This document shows, piece by piece, positions 44,704 to 53,167 of a stretch of 64,000 bases of DNA. Origin of the DNA: CAG-791 sp045546175 (GTDB lineage Bacteria; Bacillota; Clostridia; Lachnospirales; Lachnospiraceae); assembly GCA_045546175.1 (NCBI GenBank), contig JAZQCI010000019.1:1-64000 (forward strand). The letters are read 5' to 3'. The stretch's first letter is position 1; every line of letters begins with the position of its first letter. The notes below the pieces were generated by a model. That model was given only the letters and a program-made list of their open reading frames with translations. It was not told where the DNA came from and ran no database searches. Made by a program: the position numbers and the translations under genes.

Positions 44704-46368
44704 TCAGACCACCAGCTTCGGGTCGATGATCACTTCAAGGAGTGTCGACTCGTCATCGGAAAGGAACTTCTCGATTCCGCTGTCCATGTCTTCCACGGCC
44801 GCGATCTGCTGATAGCGGATCCCGTAAGCTTCCGCGAGCTTTCTGAAATCCGGGATCGAGTCTCCCAGATCGATGACCGAATAGCGGTCCTGGTAGGTAA
44901 AATGCTGATACTGGCGGACCAGTCCCAGAACGTTGTTGCGAAGCACGACGATCTTGACCGGCACGTTGTACTGCTTCATGGTGGCGAGTTCCATCATGGT
45001 CATCTGGAAGCCGCCGTCTCCGCATACAGCCACGACCTGTCGGTCGGGAGCTCCGAGCTTGGCGCCCAGCGCGGCCGGTACCGAATAGCCCATGGTGCCC
45101 ATTCCGCCGCTCGTGAGGAACCGGCTGTTCTCCTTGATCACACAGTTGGCGCAGGACCACAGCTGGTTTTGGCCGACGTCCGCGACGTAAATCGCGTCGT
45201 CCTTCATGGCTCTGGACAGGCGCTTGATGAAGATCTCCGGATTGACCATGAGCGCGTTGATCTCCTGCTCCGTCAATGTGGAGGAGTACATATGGCGCTT
45301 CCTTCTGGAAGCGTTCTGCGTGTCATCCTTGTAGCCGTCCAGCTTGTCGATCCAGAGCGAATAATCCGCTTCGATCTCCGACTTGTTGAACTCCTCGAAG
45401 ACATGCGCGATATCGCCTACCAGAGGAATGGTAGGGCCCGCGTTCTTGCCGATCTCTGCCGGATCGACGTCAATATGGACCAGAACTTTGTTCTCTGTGA
45501 TCAGGTCGGGCTGGCTGATCGTGCGGTCCGCGACGCGCGCGCCCACCATGATGATCATATCCGAATCATTCATGGCCCGGTTGCCGTACGCCTGCCCGTT
45601 ATTTCCGACCATTCCGTAGAAAAGGAAGTGGTTGGTGGGAAGCACGCCAAGTCCCATCATGGTGCACACCACCGGAATGTCGTTGTTCTCGACAAATGTG
45701 CGCACCTGCTGCTTCGCGCCCTTGCTCAGGTGCACGCCGCCGCCGACGCAGATGATCGGTCTCTTGGCCTTCTGCAGTTCCTTGATCACTTTTTTGATCT
45801 GAACGGCGTGGCCGGTGACAGTGGGCTTGTAAGTGCGGATGCTGACCGTCTCGGGGTAGGAAAACTTGCGGATCTCCGCCTTCTGGATATCGATCGGGAT
45901 ATCGATCAGGACAGGGCCTTTTCGTCCTGTGCCGGCGATATGGAAGGCTTCCTTAATGATCCTCGGAATATCCGAGGCCTTGCGCACGATATAGCTGAAC
46001 TTGACGAAGGATTCGCAGGCGCCGGACACATCGACCTCCTGGAACACATCGCTTCCCATCAGGGACGAGTCCACCTGTCCCGTGATGCAGACGAGCGGAA
46101 TGCTGTCCGCAAAGGCCGTGGCGATTCCCGTGATCAGGTTCGTCGCGCCGGGGCCGCTGGTAGCAACAGCGACGCCCACCTTCCCGGTGATCCTGGCGTA
46201 TCCGCTGGCCTCATGAGCCGCGTTCTGCTCCTGCCTGACAAGGATCGTCTTGATATTCGTGTCAAGAATACTGTTGAAAAAGGGGCAGATCGCCACTCCG
46301 GGATACCCGAAGACGTATTCGACTCCCTCGAGTTCGAGGCATTTCACAATTGCATCTGCTGCTATCAT
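44704..46368 (-). CDS. ilvB: Acetolactate synthase catalytic subunit
   Basis: Thiamine-diphosphate enzyme that condenses pyruvate with pyruvate or 2-oxobutyrate, the first shared step to valine, leucine and isoleucine. The 554-residue chain shows FGYPGVAICPFFNSI, the catalytic Glu block VRQEQNAAHEASGYARITGKVGV, GPGATNLITGIA, LIDIPIDIQ, and the ThDP motif GDGGFQMTMMELATMKQYNVPVK. GGGAGGATGATAG precedes the ATG. It lies 26 bases downstream of tyrS and is followed by two ilvN genes, so it probably shares the tyrS promoter. Confidence 0.95.
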   Translation of the reverse strand: MIAADAIVKCLELEGVEYVFGYPGVAICPFFNSILDTNIKTILVRQEQNAAHEASGYARITGKVGVAVATSGPGATNLITGIATAFADSIPLVCITGQVDSSLMGSDVFQEVDVSGACESFVKFSYIVRKASDIPRIIKEAFHIAGTGRKGPVLIDIPIDIQKAEIRKFSYPETVSIRTYKPTVTGHAVQIKKVIKELQKAKRPIICVGGGVHLSKGAKQQVRTFVENNDIPVVCTMMGLGVLPTNHFLFYGMVGNNGQAYGNRAMNDSDMIIMVGARVADRTISQPDLITENKVLVHIDVDPAEIGKNAGPTIPLVGDIAHVFEEFNKSEIEADYSLWIDKLDGYKDDTQNASRRKRHMYSSTLTEQEINALMVNPEIFIKRLSRAMKDDAIYVADVGQNQLWSCANCVIKENSRFLTSGGMGTMGYSVPAALGAKLGAPDRQVVAVCGDGGFQMTMMELATMKQYNVPVKIVVLRNNVLGLVRQYQHFTYQDRYSVIDLGDSIPDFRKLAEAYGIRYQQIAAVEDMDSGIEKFLSDDESTLLEVIIDPKLVV

Positions 46369-46394
46369 CTATCATCCTCCCGATGCCTGGCCGT

Positions 46395-47636
46395 TCAGCT
46401 CTTAACCAGTTTGAAGCTCTTCTTTCCTCTCTTGACGAGCTTACCGTCTTTGAGCTCATCTTTTGTAAAGACCGCCTTGAAATCCTGGACCTTTACGCCG
46501 TCGACGGTTACGCCGCCCTGAATGACATCGCGGCGCGCGTCGCCTCTGGATTTCTCGAGGCCCGCTTTTACGAGGATGGTCAAAATATCGACCTCTCCGT
46601 TCTCACCAAAATCCTCCGCCGCAAGTTCTGCGGTGGGGACATTGTCCATGCTGCCGGGCGTAGCCGCGCTGAACAGCGCTTCCGCGCCTGCTTTGGCCTT
46701 TGCCGCCTCATCGCTGCCGTGTACCAGTGTGGTCAGCTCCTGCGCCAGGATCTCCTTGGCCGTGTTGAGCTGCGCGCCCTCCCACTTGTCCATCTCGTCG
46801 ATCTGCTCGAGGGGAAGGAAAGTCATCATGCGCAGGCACTTGAGAACGTCTGCGTCGCCGATATTTCTCCAGTACTGGTAGAAATCGTAAGGGGAAGTCT
46901 TGTCGGGATCCAGCCAGACGGCGCCCTTCGCTGTTTTGCCCATCTTCTTTCCTTCTGAGTTGAGAAGAAGTGTGATGGTCATGGCGAAGGCGTCCTTGCC
47001 CAGCTTCTTGCGGATCAGCTCGGTGCCGGCCAGCATGTTGCTCCACTGGTCGTCGCCGCCGAACTGCATGTTGCAGCCGTAGGTCTTGTACAGGTTGTAG
47101 AAGTCGAAGGCCTGCATGATCATGTAGTTGAACTCGAGGAAGCTAAGGCCTCTCTCCAGTCTCTGCTCGTAGCATCTTGCGCGGAGCATCTCGTTTACGC
47201 TGAAGTGAGAGCCGATATCCCTGAGGAACTCGATGTAGTTGAGGTCTCTGAGCCAGTCCGCGTTGTTGACCATCATGGCCTTGCCCTCGCCGAACTCGAT
47301 GAAACGGCTCATCTGCTTCTTGAAGCATTCACAGTTGTGGTCGATCTGCTCGACGGTCATCATGGAGCGAAGATCCGTGCGGCCGGAAGGGTCGCCGATC
47401 ATGCCTGTGCCGCCGCCTACGAGTGCCACGGGCTTGTTGCCTGCCTCCTGCAGTCTCTTCATGAGAAGCAGGGCCATGAAGTGGCCGACGTGCAGGGAAT
47501 CCGCAGTGGGATCAAAGCCGATGTAGAAGGTGGCTTTGCCGTCGTTGATCAGGTCTCTGATCTCGTCGGGATCCGTGAGCTGGGCCAGAAGGCCTCGCGC
47601 CTGCAGTTCCTCGTAGATTTTCATGTTCTTTTCCAT
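46395..47636 (-). CDS. tyrS: Tyrosyl-tRNA synthetase
   Basis: Class I synthetase for tRNA-Tyr. The 413-residue protein has YIGFDPTADSLHVGHFMALL (HIGH-type, HVGH), GGGTGMIGDPSGR, the tyrosine-binding QAFDFYNLYKTYGCNMQFGGDDQWSN, KKMGKTAKGAVWLD (KMSKS-type) and a C-terminal S4 RNA-binding domain (KSRGDARRDVIQGGVTVDGVK). The ATG at 47636 follows AGGAGACAAGAAGAA; the open frame upstream runs into the promoter leader. No T-box motif was found in the leader, unusual for a Firmicute tyrS. Downstream ilv genes appear co-transcribed. Confidence 0.96.
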   Translation of the reverse strand: MEKNMKIYEELQARGLLAQLTDPDEIRDLINDGKATFYIGFDPTADSLHVGHFMALLLMKRLQEAGNKPVALVGGGTGMIGDPSGRTDLRSMMTVEQIDHNCECFKKQMSRFIEFGEGKAMMVNNADWLRDLNYIEFLRDIGSHFSVNEMLRARCYEQRLERGLSFLEFNYMIMQAFDFYNLYKTYGCNMQFGGDDQWSNMLAGTELIRKKLGKDAFAMTITLLLNSEGKKMGKTAKGAVWLDPDKTSPYDFYQYWRNIGDADVLKCLRMMTFLPLEQIDEMDKWEGAQLNTAKEILAQELTTLVHGSDEAAKAKAGAEALFSAATPGSMDNVPTAELAAEDFGENGEVDILTILVKAGLEKSRGDARRDVIQGGVTVDGVKVQDFKAVFTKDELKDGKLVKRGKKSFKLVKS

Positions 47637-47716
47637 TTCTTCTTGTCTCCTGTCTGATATATTAGCAACCAGCGCCCTAATCCCCCAGACGCATGGAGGC
47701 CGCCCGGTGCTGATAT

Positions 47717-47745
47717 GTATTACTTTCAAAATATTAATTGTTCAA
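47717..47745 (-). promoter_or_regulatory. Predicted sigma-A promoter of tyrS (and possibly ilvBNNC)
   Basis: TTGAAC (47745-47740) and TAATAC (47722-47717) on the minus strand are spaced by 17 bases, about 80 bases ahead of the tyrS ATG. The -35 box overlaps the edge of the REP-like repeat at 47741-47762, so the repeat may have supplied part of it. Confidence 0.65.
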
Positions 47746-47819
47746 GGCTCGCAGCGTGAGCCTCCGCGCCGCGTGCGGGCTGCCCAAAGGGCAGCATCTT
47801 CCTTGCCGCACGCGTGTGC
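47746..47819. repeat. REP-like repeat with nested hairpins
   Basis: GGCTCGC and GTGAGCC form a small hairpin (47746-47762). It is followed by GCGTGCGG (47771-47778) paired with CCGCACGC (47806-47813), which encloses GCTGCCC-AAA-GGGCAGC. The 14-mer at 47741-47754 is identical to 1140-1153. It lies between plsY and tyrS and may also end plsY transcription. Confidence 0.6.
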
Positions 47820-47830
47820 ATCATGAACTG

Positions 47831-48511
47831 TTATTTTTTGTCTCCCAGATCCAGCTTCTCGGAATTGGCCTTGAAGAGATAAGTCTTTCTCTCGGTGCCG
47901 CTCAGCAATCTTCCGATGTTGGCCCTGTGTCTGTAATAGGCCATAAATGTCAGGAAGAACTGGATCACATATATCTCGATCAGAGTCGCCTGGCTGGCGG
48001 GGGCGAACATCCCCATCTGTCCCTCGATGATCAACTGGATAAATGTGCCGCCGTAGACCATAAGAGAGCCCAGGGACACAAATGTCGTCGTCAGATAGGG
48101 AATTAAGAACAGCAGGATGGAAGAAGGGATGAAGCTCCAGTGATAGCCGAACGCAAATCCGGCCATGACGGCAACGCCCTTTCCGCCCTTGAAGTTCATG
48201 TAGAATGGGAAGTCATGTCCCAGCACAACGCCCATGAAAGCCCAGGACTTGAGCAGATAGACCGATTCGGGGTGTGACTTTCCGAAGATCGCGCCGACCA
48301 GCAGCAGTGCGATCAGGCTCTTGAGCATATCACCTGCAAAGACCAGGAGACCTGCCTTTGTTCCCAGAACGCGGATCGCGTTTGTCGTTCCGGCATTTCC
48401 GCTCCCGTATTCACGAATATCGATTCCCTTCAATTTGCCGAGAATATAGGCAGTCTGGAAGTTACCGAATAAATAACCGATTGCAAGACATAAAAACCTG
48501 AGTCCGATCAT
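47831..48511 (-). CDS. plsY: Acyl-phosphate:glycerol-3-phosphate acyltransferase PlsY
   Basis: Integral membrane enzyme that makes lysophosphatidic acid from acyl-phosphate and glycerol-3-phosphate. The 226-residue protein shows the three PlsY motifs: GSGNAGTTNAIRVLG, GHDFPFYMNFKGGKGVA and the C-terminal YRHRANIGRLLSGTE, among five hydrophobic segments. The ATG at 48511 lies 7 bases after AAGGAGG; a GTG at 48514 is less well placed. It follows der on the same strand with a 40-base gap, the common der-plsY order in Firmicutes; gpsA, usually next, is absent here. Confidence 0.95.
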   Translation of the reverse strand: MIGLRFLCLAIGYLFGNFQTAYILGKLKGIDIREYGSGNAGTTNAIRVLGTKAGLLVFAGDMLKSLIALLLVGAIFGKSHPESVYLLKSWAFMGVVLGHDFPFYMNFKGGKGVAVMAGFAFGYHWSFIPSSILLFLIPYLTTTFVSLGSLMVYGGTFIQLIIEGQMGMFAPASQATLIEIYVIQFFLTFMAYYRHRANIGRLLSGTERKTYLFKANSEKLDLGDKK

Positions 48512-48550
48512 CACAATACCTCCTTATAACGGTTTGATAGTGTTTTCTTT

Positions 48551-49891
48551 TTACTTTTTGTCTTCGCTTCGTTCTCGCACGATAAACTTGAGCGGCGTTC
48601 CCTTGAAGCCGAACGCGTCCCGGATCCTGTTCTCGAGATAGCGCAGGTAGGAAAAATGCATGAGCTCTTTCGAATTTACGAACAGCACGAATGTCGGCGG
48701 CTTGACGCCGACCTGTGTCGAGTAGCGGATCTTGAGCATGTGCCCCTTGTCACTGGGCGGCTGCTGCATGACGCAGGCCTCGTTGATGATCTCGTTGAGA
48801 ACGCCCGTCTGAATGCGCATGTTCTGGTTGGCGCTCACAAGGTCGATCTCGTCGTAGAGCTTGGGCAGCCTCTGCCCTGTCTGCGCGGAGATGAAGACGA
48901 TCTCCGCATAAGAGAGGAAGGACAGCACGGAGCGGATCTTGTCGGTGTATTTCTTTACGGAGTGATTGTCTTTCTCTACAAGGTCCCACTTGTTGACCGC
49001 GACGATGACGGCTTTGCCCCTTTCATGGGCAATTCCGGCGATCTTGGCGTCCTGTTCGGTGATACCTTCCTGCGCGTCGATCACGAGGATCGTGATATCC
49101 GCTCTCTCCACGGCGCCGACCGTTCGGACGATCATGTACCTCTCCAGGTCCTCTTTGATCTTGTTCTTGCGCCGCAGACCGGCCGTGTCGATGAAGACAT
49201 ATTCCTTGCCGTCGTGCCGCACTCTCGTGTCGATGGCGTCTCTCGTCGTTCCGGCTATGTCGGAGACGATCACTCTGTTCTCTCCGATCAGTCTGTTTAC
49301 TATGGAAGATTTGCCGACATTGGGCTTACCGACCACCGCAACATAGACCGCGTCGTCGTCGACTTCTTCTCCGGTCCCCGCCTTGAAGTACTTGACCACT
49401 TCGTCGAGCATATCTCCGATTCCGGTCCTGTTTGCCGCGGAAATCGGATAGGGATCTCCGATCCCCAGGTTGTAGAACTCATATACGTCCGCGATCTGCT
49501 TGGTGGGGTTATCCGTCTTGTTTACGCACAGCACTACCGGTTTGTGCGCCCTGCGCAGCATGTCCGCCACTCTGAGGTCCGAGTCCACCAGTCCTGTCTT
49601 GAGATCCACCATGAAGATGATCACATCCGCCATGTCGATCGCGATCTGGGCCTGCTCCCTCATCTGGGAGAGAATGACGTCGGAGGAGTCCGGCTCAATG
49701 CCTCCCGTATCGATCAGTGTAAAATCATAGTTCAGCCAGCTGCAGTCCGCGTAGATCCGGTCTCTGGTGACGCCCGGCGTATCCTCCGTGATGGAGATCT
49801 TTCTTCCCGCCAGAACATTGAAGAGCGTCGACTTTCCCACGTTGGGTCTACCGACCACCGCAACAATAGGCTTGTTTTTTCGTTTACTCAT
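48551..49891 (-). CDS. der: Ribosome assembly GTPase Der (EngA)
   Basis: Essential 50S-assembly GTPase with two tandem G domains. In the 446-residue protein the first domain has GRPNVGKSTLFN, DTGGI and NKTD; the second has GKPNVGKSSIVN, DTAGLRRK and NKWDL; a C-terminal KH-like domain follows (MLKIRYSTQVGVKPPTFVLF, RIRDAFGFKGTPLKFIVRER). AAAGGTATATA precedes the ATG, and a good promoter lies 37-65 bases upstream, flanked by a direct repeat. Confidence 0.97.
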   Translation of the reverse strand: MSKRKNKPIVAVVGRPNVGKSTLFNVLAGRKISITEDTPGVTRDRIYADCSWLNYDFTLIDTGGIEPDSSDVILSQMREQAQIAIDMADVIIFMVDLKTGLVDSDLRVADMLRRAHKPVVLCVNKTDNPTKQIADVYEFYNLGIGDPYPISAANRTGIGDMLDEVVKYFKAGTGEEVDDDAVYVAVVGKPNVGKSSIVNRLIGENRVIVSDIAGTTRDAIDTRVRHDGKEYVFIDTAGLRRKNKIKEDLERYMIVRTVGAVERADITILVIDAQEGITEQDAKIAGIAHERGKAVIVAVNKWDLVEKDNHSVKKYTDKIRSVLSFLSYAEIVFISAQTGQRLPKLYDEIDLVSANQNMRIQTGVLNEIINEACVMQQPPSDKGHMLKIRYSTQVGVKPPTFVLFVNSKELMHFSYLRYLENRIRDAFGFKGTPLKFIVRERSEDKK

Positions 49892-49927
49892 TATATACCT
49901 TTCTGTTAAGAATCCATATGTCTCTCT

Positions 49928-49956
49928 ATTTTATCCAATATGTCTCTCAATGTAAA
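49928..49956 (-). promoter_or_regulatory. Predicted promoter of der-plsY with direct repeats across the -10 box
   Basis: On the minus strand TTTACA (49956-49951) and TAAAAT (49933-49928) are spaced by 17 bases. A near-identical repeat, ATCCAATATGTCTCTC at 49933-49948 and ATCCATATGTCTCT at 49912-49925, flanks the -10 box, which could mark a regulator site. Confidence 0.6.
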
Positions 49957-49994
49957 GAAAGCATTTTACTTGTATTTCTTGACATGTGACAGTA

Positions 49995-50024
49995 GAATGA
50001 TACTGGAATAAAGTGAATGATACT
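49995..50024 (+). promoter_or_regulatory. 10-bp direct repeat upstream of the PRPP synthetase gene
   Basis: GAATGATACT occurs at 49995-50004 and 50015-50024, 20 bases apart, about two helical turns. TTGACA lies at 49979-49984 just upstream and TAGAAT at 49993-49998. It lies 39 bases ahead of the start codon and may be an operator. Confidence 0.45.
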
Positions 50025-50062
50025 TCTTATTTACCAAAATATTCACAGACGAAGGAGATTTC

Positions 50063-51298
50063 ATGGCTACAGATCACGTCCTGCATGACAAACTTGAACA
50101 GACAAGCAATCCCGTCGCGCCCCTGGCGTTGATCGTTCTTCCCTCCGCAGAGGAGTTCGGCGAGAAGATCAACGGCTGGATCCACTATTTCCGCGCGGGC
50201 GACCACAACGAGTACCGCGAAGATCCCGCCTATGAGGGATACTACGAAGAAGACTACCGGCTCTCTCACGCACTCCCCCGTTTCTCTACGGGCGAAGGAA
50301 AGGCAGTCCTTCAGGATTCCGTAAGAGGCAAGGACGTCTTCATTCTCGTGGACATCACCAACTACTCCATCACTTATCAGATGAACGGTTTCACCAATCA
50401 CATGTCTCCCGACGACCATTTCCAAGATCTCAAGAGAGTGATCTCCGCCATCAACGGCAAAGCTCACCGGATCAATGTCATAATGCCTTTTCTCTATGAA
50501 GGGCGCCAGCACAAGAGAAGCGGCAGGGAATCCCTGGACGCAGCGATCATGTACCAGGAACTCTGCGATCTGGGCATCAAGAATTTCATTACCTTTGACG
50601 CCCACGACCCCCGCATTCAGAACGTCAACCCTCTCGTTGATTTCAACAATTTTACATCGCCGTACCAGTTCCTCAAGTCCCTGATGCGCTCCGTTCCGGA
50701 CCTGATCGTGGACAAGGACCACATCGTCGTGATCTCCCCCGACGAGGGAGCCCTCGACAGGACGGTCTATTTTGCCAACGTCATCGGCGCGGACACGGGT
50801 ATGTTCTATAAAAGAAGAGATTACTCCGTGATCGTGAACGGCAAGAACCCGATCGTCGCGCACGAATTCCTGGGCACAGACCTCGACGGCAAGGATGCGA
50901 TCATCATCGACGACATGATCTCCTCCGGCGGCTCCATTCTGGACACCTCCCGCCAGCTCAAGGAGAAGATGCACGCCAAGAGAGTTTTCCTGTGCACCAC
51001 TTTCGGCCTGTTCACGGACGGACTCGACGTTTTTGACGAGGCCTATGCCAAGGGCTATTTTGACAAGCTCGTCACCACGAATCTCACCTATCAGCCTGCG
51101 GACCTCGCGGACAGGCCCTGGTTCGAGCCCGCGGACATGAGCAAATATGCCGCCATGATCATCGATTTCATCAATCACGATACCAGTCTCTCCAACATGC
51201 GCACTTCCACTGAGAAGATCCACGGCATCATCGAGAAGATCAACCGCAACGAGCAGAGCGAATTCGAGCAGATGCAGTTCGAGCAGACGGAATTCTGA
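50063..51298 (+). CDS. prs: Ribose-phosphate pyrophosphokinase (divergent, long form)
   Basis: Makes PRPP from ribose-5-phosphate and ATP for nucleotide, His and Trp synthesis. The 411-residue protein is longer than the usual 310-320. Recognisable parts are the DVFILVDITNYSITYQMNGF region, FDAHDPRIQNVNPLVDF (metal/ATP signature), DEGALDRT, and the PRPP-binding DAIIIDDMISSGGSI. Additional residues lie at the N-terminus (about 60, including acidic EEDYRLSHALPRF) and C-terminus (Glu/Gln-rich tail). It may be a second Prs in this genome with different regulation. GAAGGAGATTTC precedes the ATG. A strong terminator follows. Confidence 0.88.
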   Translation: MATDHVLHDKLEQTSNPVAPLALIVLPSAEEFGEKINGWIHYFRAGDHNEYREDPAYEGYYEEDYRLSHALPRFSTGEGKAVLQDSVRGKDVFILVDITNYSITYQMNGFTNHMSPDDHFQDLKRVISAINGKAHRINVIMPFLYEGRQHKRSGRESLDAAIMYQELCDLGIKNFITFDAHDPRIQNVNPLVDFNNFTSPYQFLKSLMRSVPDLIVDKDHIVVISPDEGALDRTVYFANVIGADTGMFYKRRDYSVIVNGKNPIVAHEFLGTDLDGKDAIIIDDMISSGGSILDTSRQLKEKMHAKRVFLCTTFGLFTDGLDVFDEAYAKGYFDKLVTTNLTYQPADLADRPWFEPADMSKYAAMIIDFINHDTSLSNMRTSTEKIHGIIEKINRNEQSEFEQMQFEQTEF

Positions 51299-51320
51299 TC
51301 ACAAATAATAAGTACAGTAT

Positions 51321-51363
51321 AAAAACCCTTCTTCAGTGGAATATCCACCGAAGAAGGGTTTTT
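51321..51363 (+). terminator. Intrinsic terminator after prs
   Basis: AAAAACCCTTCTTC and GAAGAAGGGTTTTT form a 14-bp stem with an inner GTGG/CCAC pairing and T-run. It is symmetrical and can serve yraN (minus) as well. Confidence 0.92.
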
Positions 51364-51424
51364 CTGAAGGCCTCTAAGCTTTTAAATCCTGTCAAGTTCC
51401 GTAGTGCGGACTTCCGCGCCGGTA

Positions 51425-51973
51425 TTACCATACCCTCCAGTGCGGCTTCGAGCGCCCGTAGGGAACATAAGAAAACGCGTCCCGGATCCAGCGGATCTCC
51501 GCGCCGCTTTCTTCTCCCGAACTATTTTCTCCTGGACTTTCTTCTCCCGAAAGGTCCGCCTGCTCCTCTGTTCTGCCGTCCGCTTCCGGCCGCGCCTGCG
51601 GACCTTCCGCGATGGCGATCACATCAAACCGTATGCTGGTCTCAAAAGGATCGATCCCTTTCTCGTGCATGTAGAAATCCGCGCATCGGCAGATTCTCTT
51701 CTGCTTGGCCGCGCCGACGGCTTCCTCTCCGCCTCCGCTCTTCTTTCCTCTCCTGCGCGCCTTCACTTCCGCGAAGATCAGCGTCTCGCCCTGCCGCCCG
51801 ATAATGTCGATCTCGGCCTCTCTGGACCTGAAATTTCTCTCGAGCACGGTGACGCCCCGCTCCTGCAGATACATGGCGGCAAGATCTTCCATCCGGTTTC
51901 CCGTTTTCCTCAGGTTTTCTCTTTTCAACCCTGCACAATCCTCGTTATGAAGGACCTCCTGTGAATCGGACAA
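51425..51973 (-). CDS. YraN family (UPF0102) endonuclease-like protein
   Basis: A 182-residue protein of the restriction-endonuclease-like fold family found next to rnhB in many bacteria; function unproven. The core reads MEDLAAMYLQERGVTVLERNFRSREAEIDIIGRQGETLIFAEVKARRR, with the E-x-D and E-V-K residues of the PD-(D/E)XK site. The C-terminal 60 residues include an unusual Glu/Gly/Ser-rich insertion before SYVPYGRSKPHWRVW. The first ATG overlaps rnhB by 49 bases; a TTG overlapping the rnhB stop (TTGA) is an equally likely start and would remove 15 residues that do not match the family. Confidence 0.85.
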   Translation of the reverse strand: MSDSQEVLHNEDCAGLKRENLRKTGNRMEDLAAMYLQERGVTVLERNFRSREAEIDIIGRQGETLIFAEVKARRRGKKSGGGEEAVGAAKQKRICRCADFYMHEKGIDPFETSIRFDVIAIAEGPQARPEADGRTEEQADLSGEESPGENSSGEESGAEIRWIRDAFSYVPYGRSKPHWRVW

Positions 51974-52602
51974 GGCCCGAATTCCCGGATCGCGTCCATG
52001 TGCTCCCTGGTCCCGTAGCCTTTATGCTTCGCGAAGCCGTACTCCGGGTACTTTTCATCCATCTCCTCCATGATCCTGTCCCTGGTCACCTTGGCCAAAA
52101 TAGAGGCCGCCGCAATGGAAATGCACTTGGCGTCTCCCTTGATCACGGGCACCTGCGGGATCTGGATCCCGGGGATTGTCACGGCGTCATTGACCAATAC
52201 TGTTGGCGGAACCTTCAGCTGGCTGATCGCCAGGCGCATGGCCTCATAAGTGGCCTGCAGAATGTTGATTTCATCGATTCGGGCGGGCTCCACAAGCCCC
52301 ACCGACCAGGCGAGAGCCTCCTCTTTGATCTGATCAAAGAGCATATCTCTCTTTTTTGCCGAGAGTTTCTTGGAGTCATTTAGGTACAGAATGTCGTGGT
52401 CTGCGGGCAGAATGCACGCTCCGGCGGCCACAGGCCCTGCCAGCGGTCCCCTGCCGGCCTCGTCAATGCCGGCGATCACAATTACGTCCGAGTCCGATAC
52501 AGATGAGCCAAGAGCTTCCCTGACAAGCCCGTTCTCGAACTCCCGCATTCCTTTGATCCGTTCTTTCTCCAGTTCCAGTTTGATCTTCTGTTTCTCAGTC
52601 AT
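51925..52602 (-). CDS. rnhB: Ribonuclease HII
   Basis: Removes ribonucleotides from DNA and RNA from RNA:DNA hybrids. The 225-residue protein has the catalytic blocks IAGIDEAGRGPLAGPV (DEGRG-type site), NDSKKLSAKKRD, LVNDAVTIPG and the last acidic residue in AAASILAKVTRDRIMEE. A short N-terminal helical extension (KQKIKLELEKERIKG) matches RnhB proteins of this cluster. GAGGGTGAG precedes the ATG. Gene order lepB-rnhB-yraN is conserved. Confidence 0.95.
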   Translation of the reverse strand: MTEKQKIKLELEKERIKGMREFENGLVREALGSSVSDSDVIVIAGIDEAGRGPLAGPVAAGACILPADHDILYLNDSKKLSAKKRDMLFDQIKEEALAWSVGLVEPARIDEINILQATYEAMRLAISQLKVPPTVLVNDAVTIPGIQIPQVPVIKGDAKCISIAAASILAKVTRDRIMEEMDEKYPEYGFAKHKGYGTREHMDAIREFGPCPIHRRSFITRIVQG

Positions 52603-52615
52603 CTCACCCTCGCTG

Positions 52616-53167
52616 TCACTTATCCGTCAGCAGCCCGAACTGGTCAAACGGATACAGGCGCAGCCACGCTCTTCCTATGATAATGGACCGCGGCACATTT
52701 CCGACCTCGTTGTAGCGGCTGTCCAGGCTCACCTCTCTGTTGTCTCCCAGGACAAAATATTCATCGTCCCCGAGCACGATCTGCCCGGTGCGCTCCTGCG
52801 GCCGCGTCTCTCCGTACCCATAATTCTCTTCGAGGACCTTCCCGTCGATCAGAATCGTGCCGTCATCGGTGATCTCCACCGTCTCTCCGGGCATTCCGAT
52901 GATCCTCTTGATGTAGTACTCGCCGGCCGGTCCATGGGGAAAGACGACGATCTCAAATCGCTCCGGCTCCCGGAAGCGGTACGTGATCTTGTCCGTGATC
53001 AGCTGGTTGCCGTCCTCCAGGGTCGGCACCATGGAGGTTCCGATGACTTCCGTCCGCTGTCCGACATAGCGCACAATGAGAAAAGAGAGAAGAAGTACTG
53101 CCGCGATATAAAGAATATTCGAGATGATCTCTTTTATCTTCCCGTTATTGCTCTCATTTTCTTTCAC
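52616..53167 (-). CDS. lepB: Signal peptidase I
   Basis: Membrane-bound serine/lysine protease that cleaves Sec and Tat signal peptides. The 183-residue form has one N-terminal membrane helix (IISNILYIAAVLLLSFLIVR), the nucleophile Ser45 in GTSMVPTL, the general base Lys87 in YYIKRIIGMPGE and the box E region FVLGDNREVSLDSR. Its start overlaps the 3' end of rbgA by 14 bases. The order rplS-rbgA-lepB-rnhB links it to the ribosomal cluster. Confidence 0.96.
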   Translation of the reverse strand: MKENESNNGKIKEIISNILYIAAVLLLSFLIVRYVGQRTEVIGTSMVPTLEDGNQLITDKITYRFREPERFEIVVFPHGPAGEYYIKRIIGMPGETVEITDDGTILIDGKVLEENYGYGETRPQERTGQIVLGDDEYFVLGDNREVSLDSRYNEVGNVPRSIIIGRAWLRLYPFDQFGLLTDK

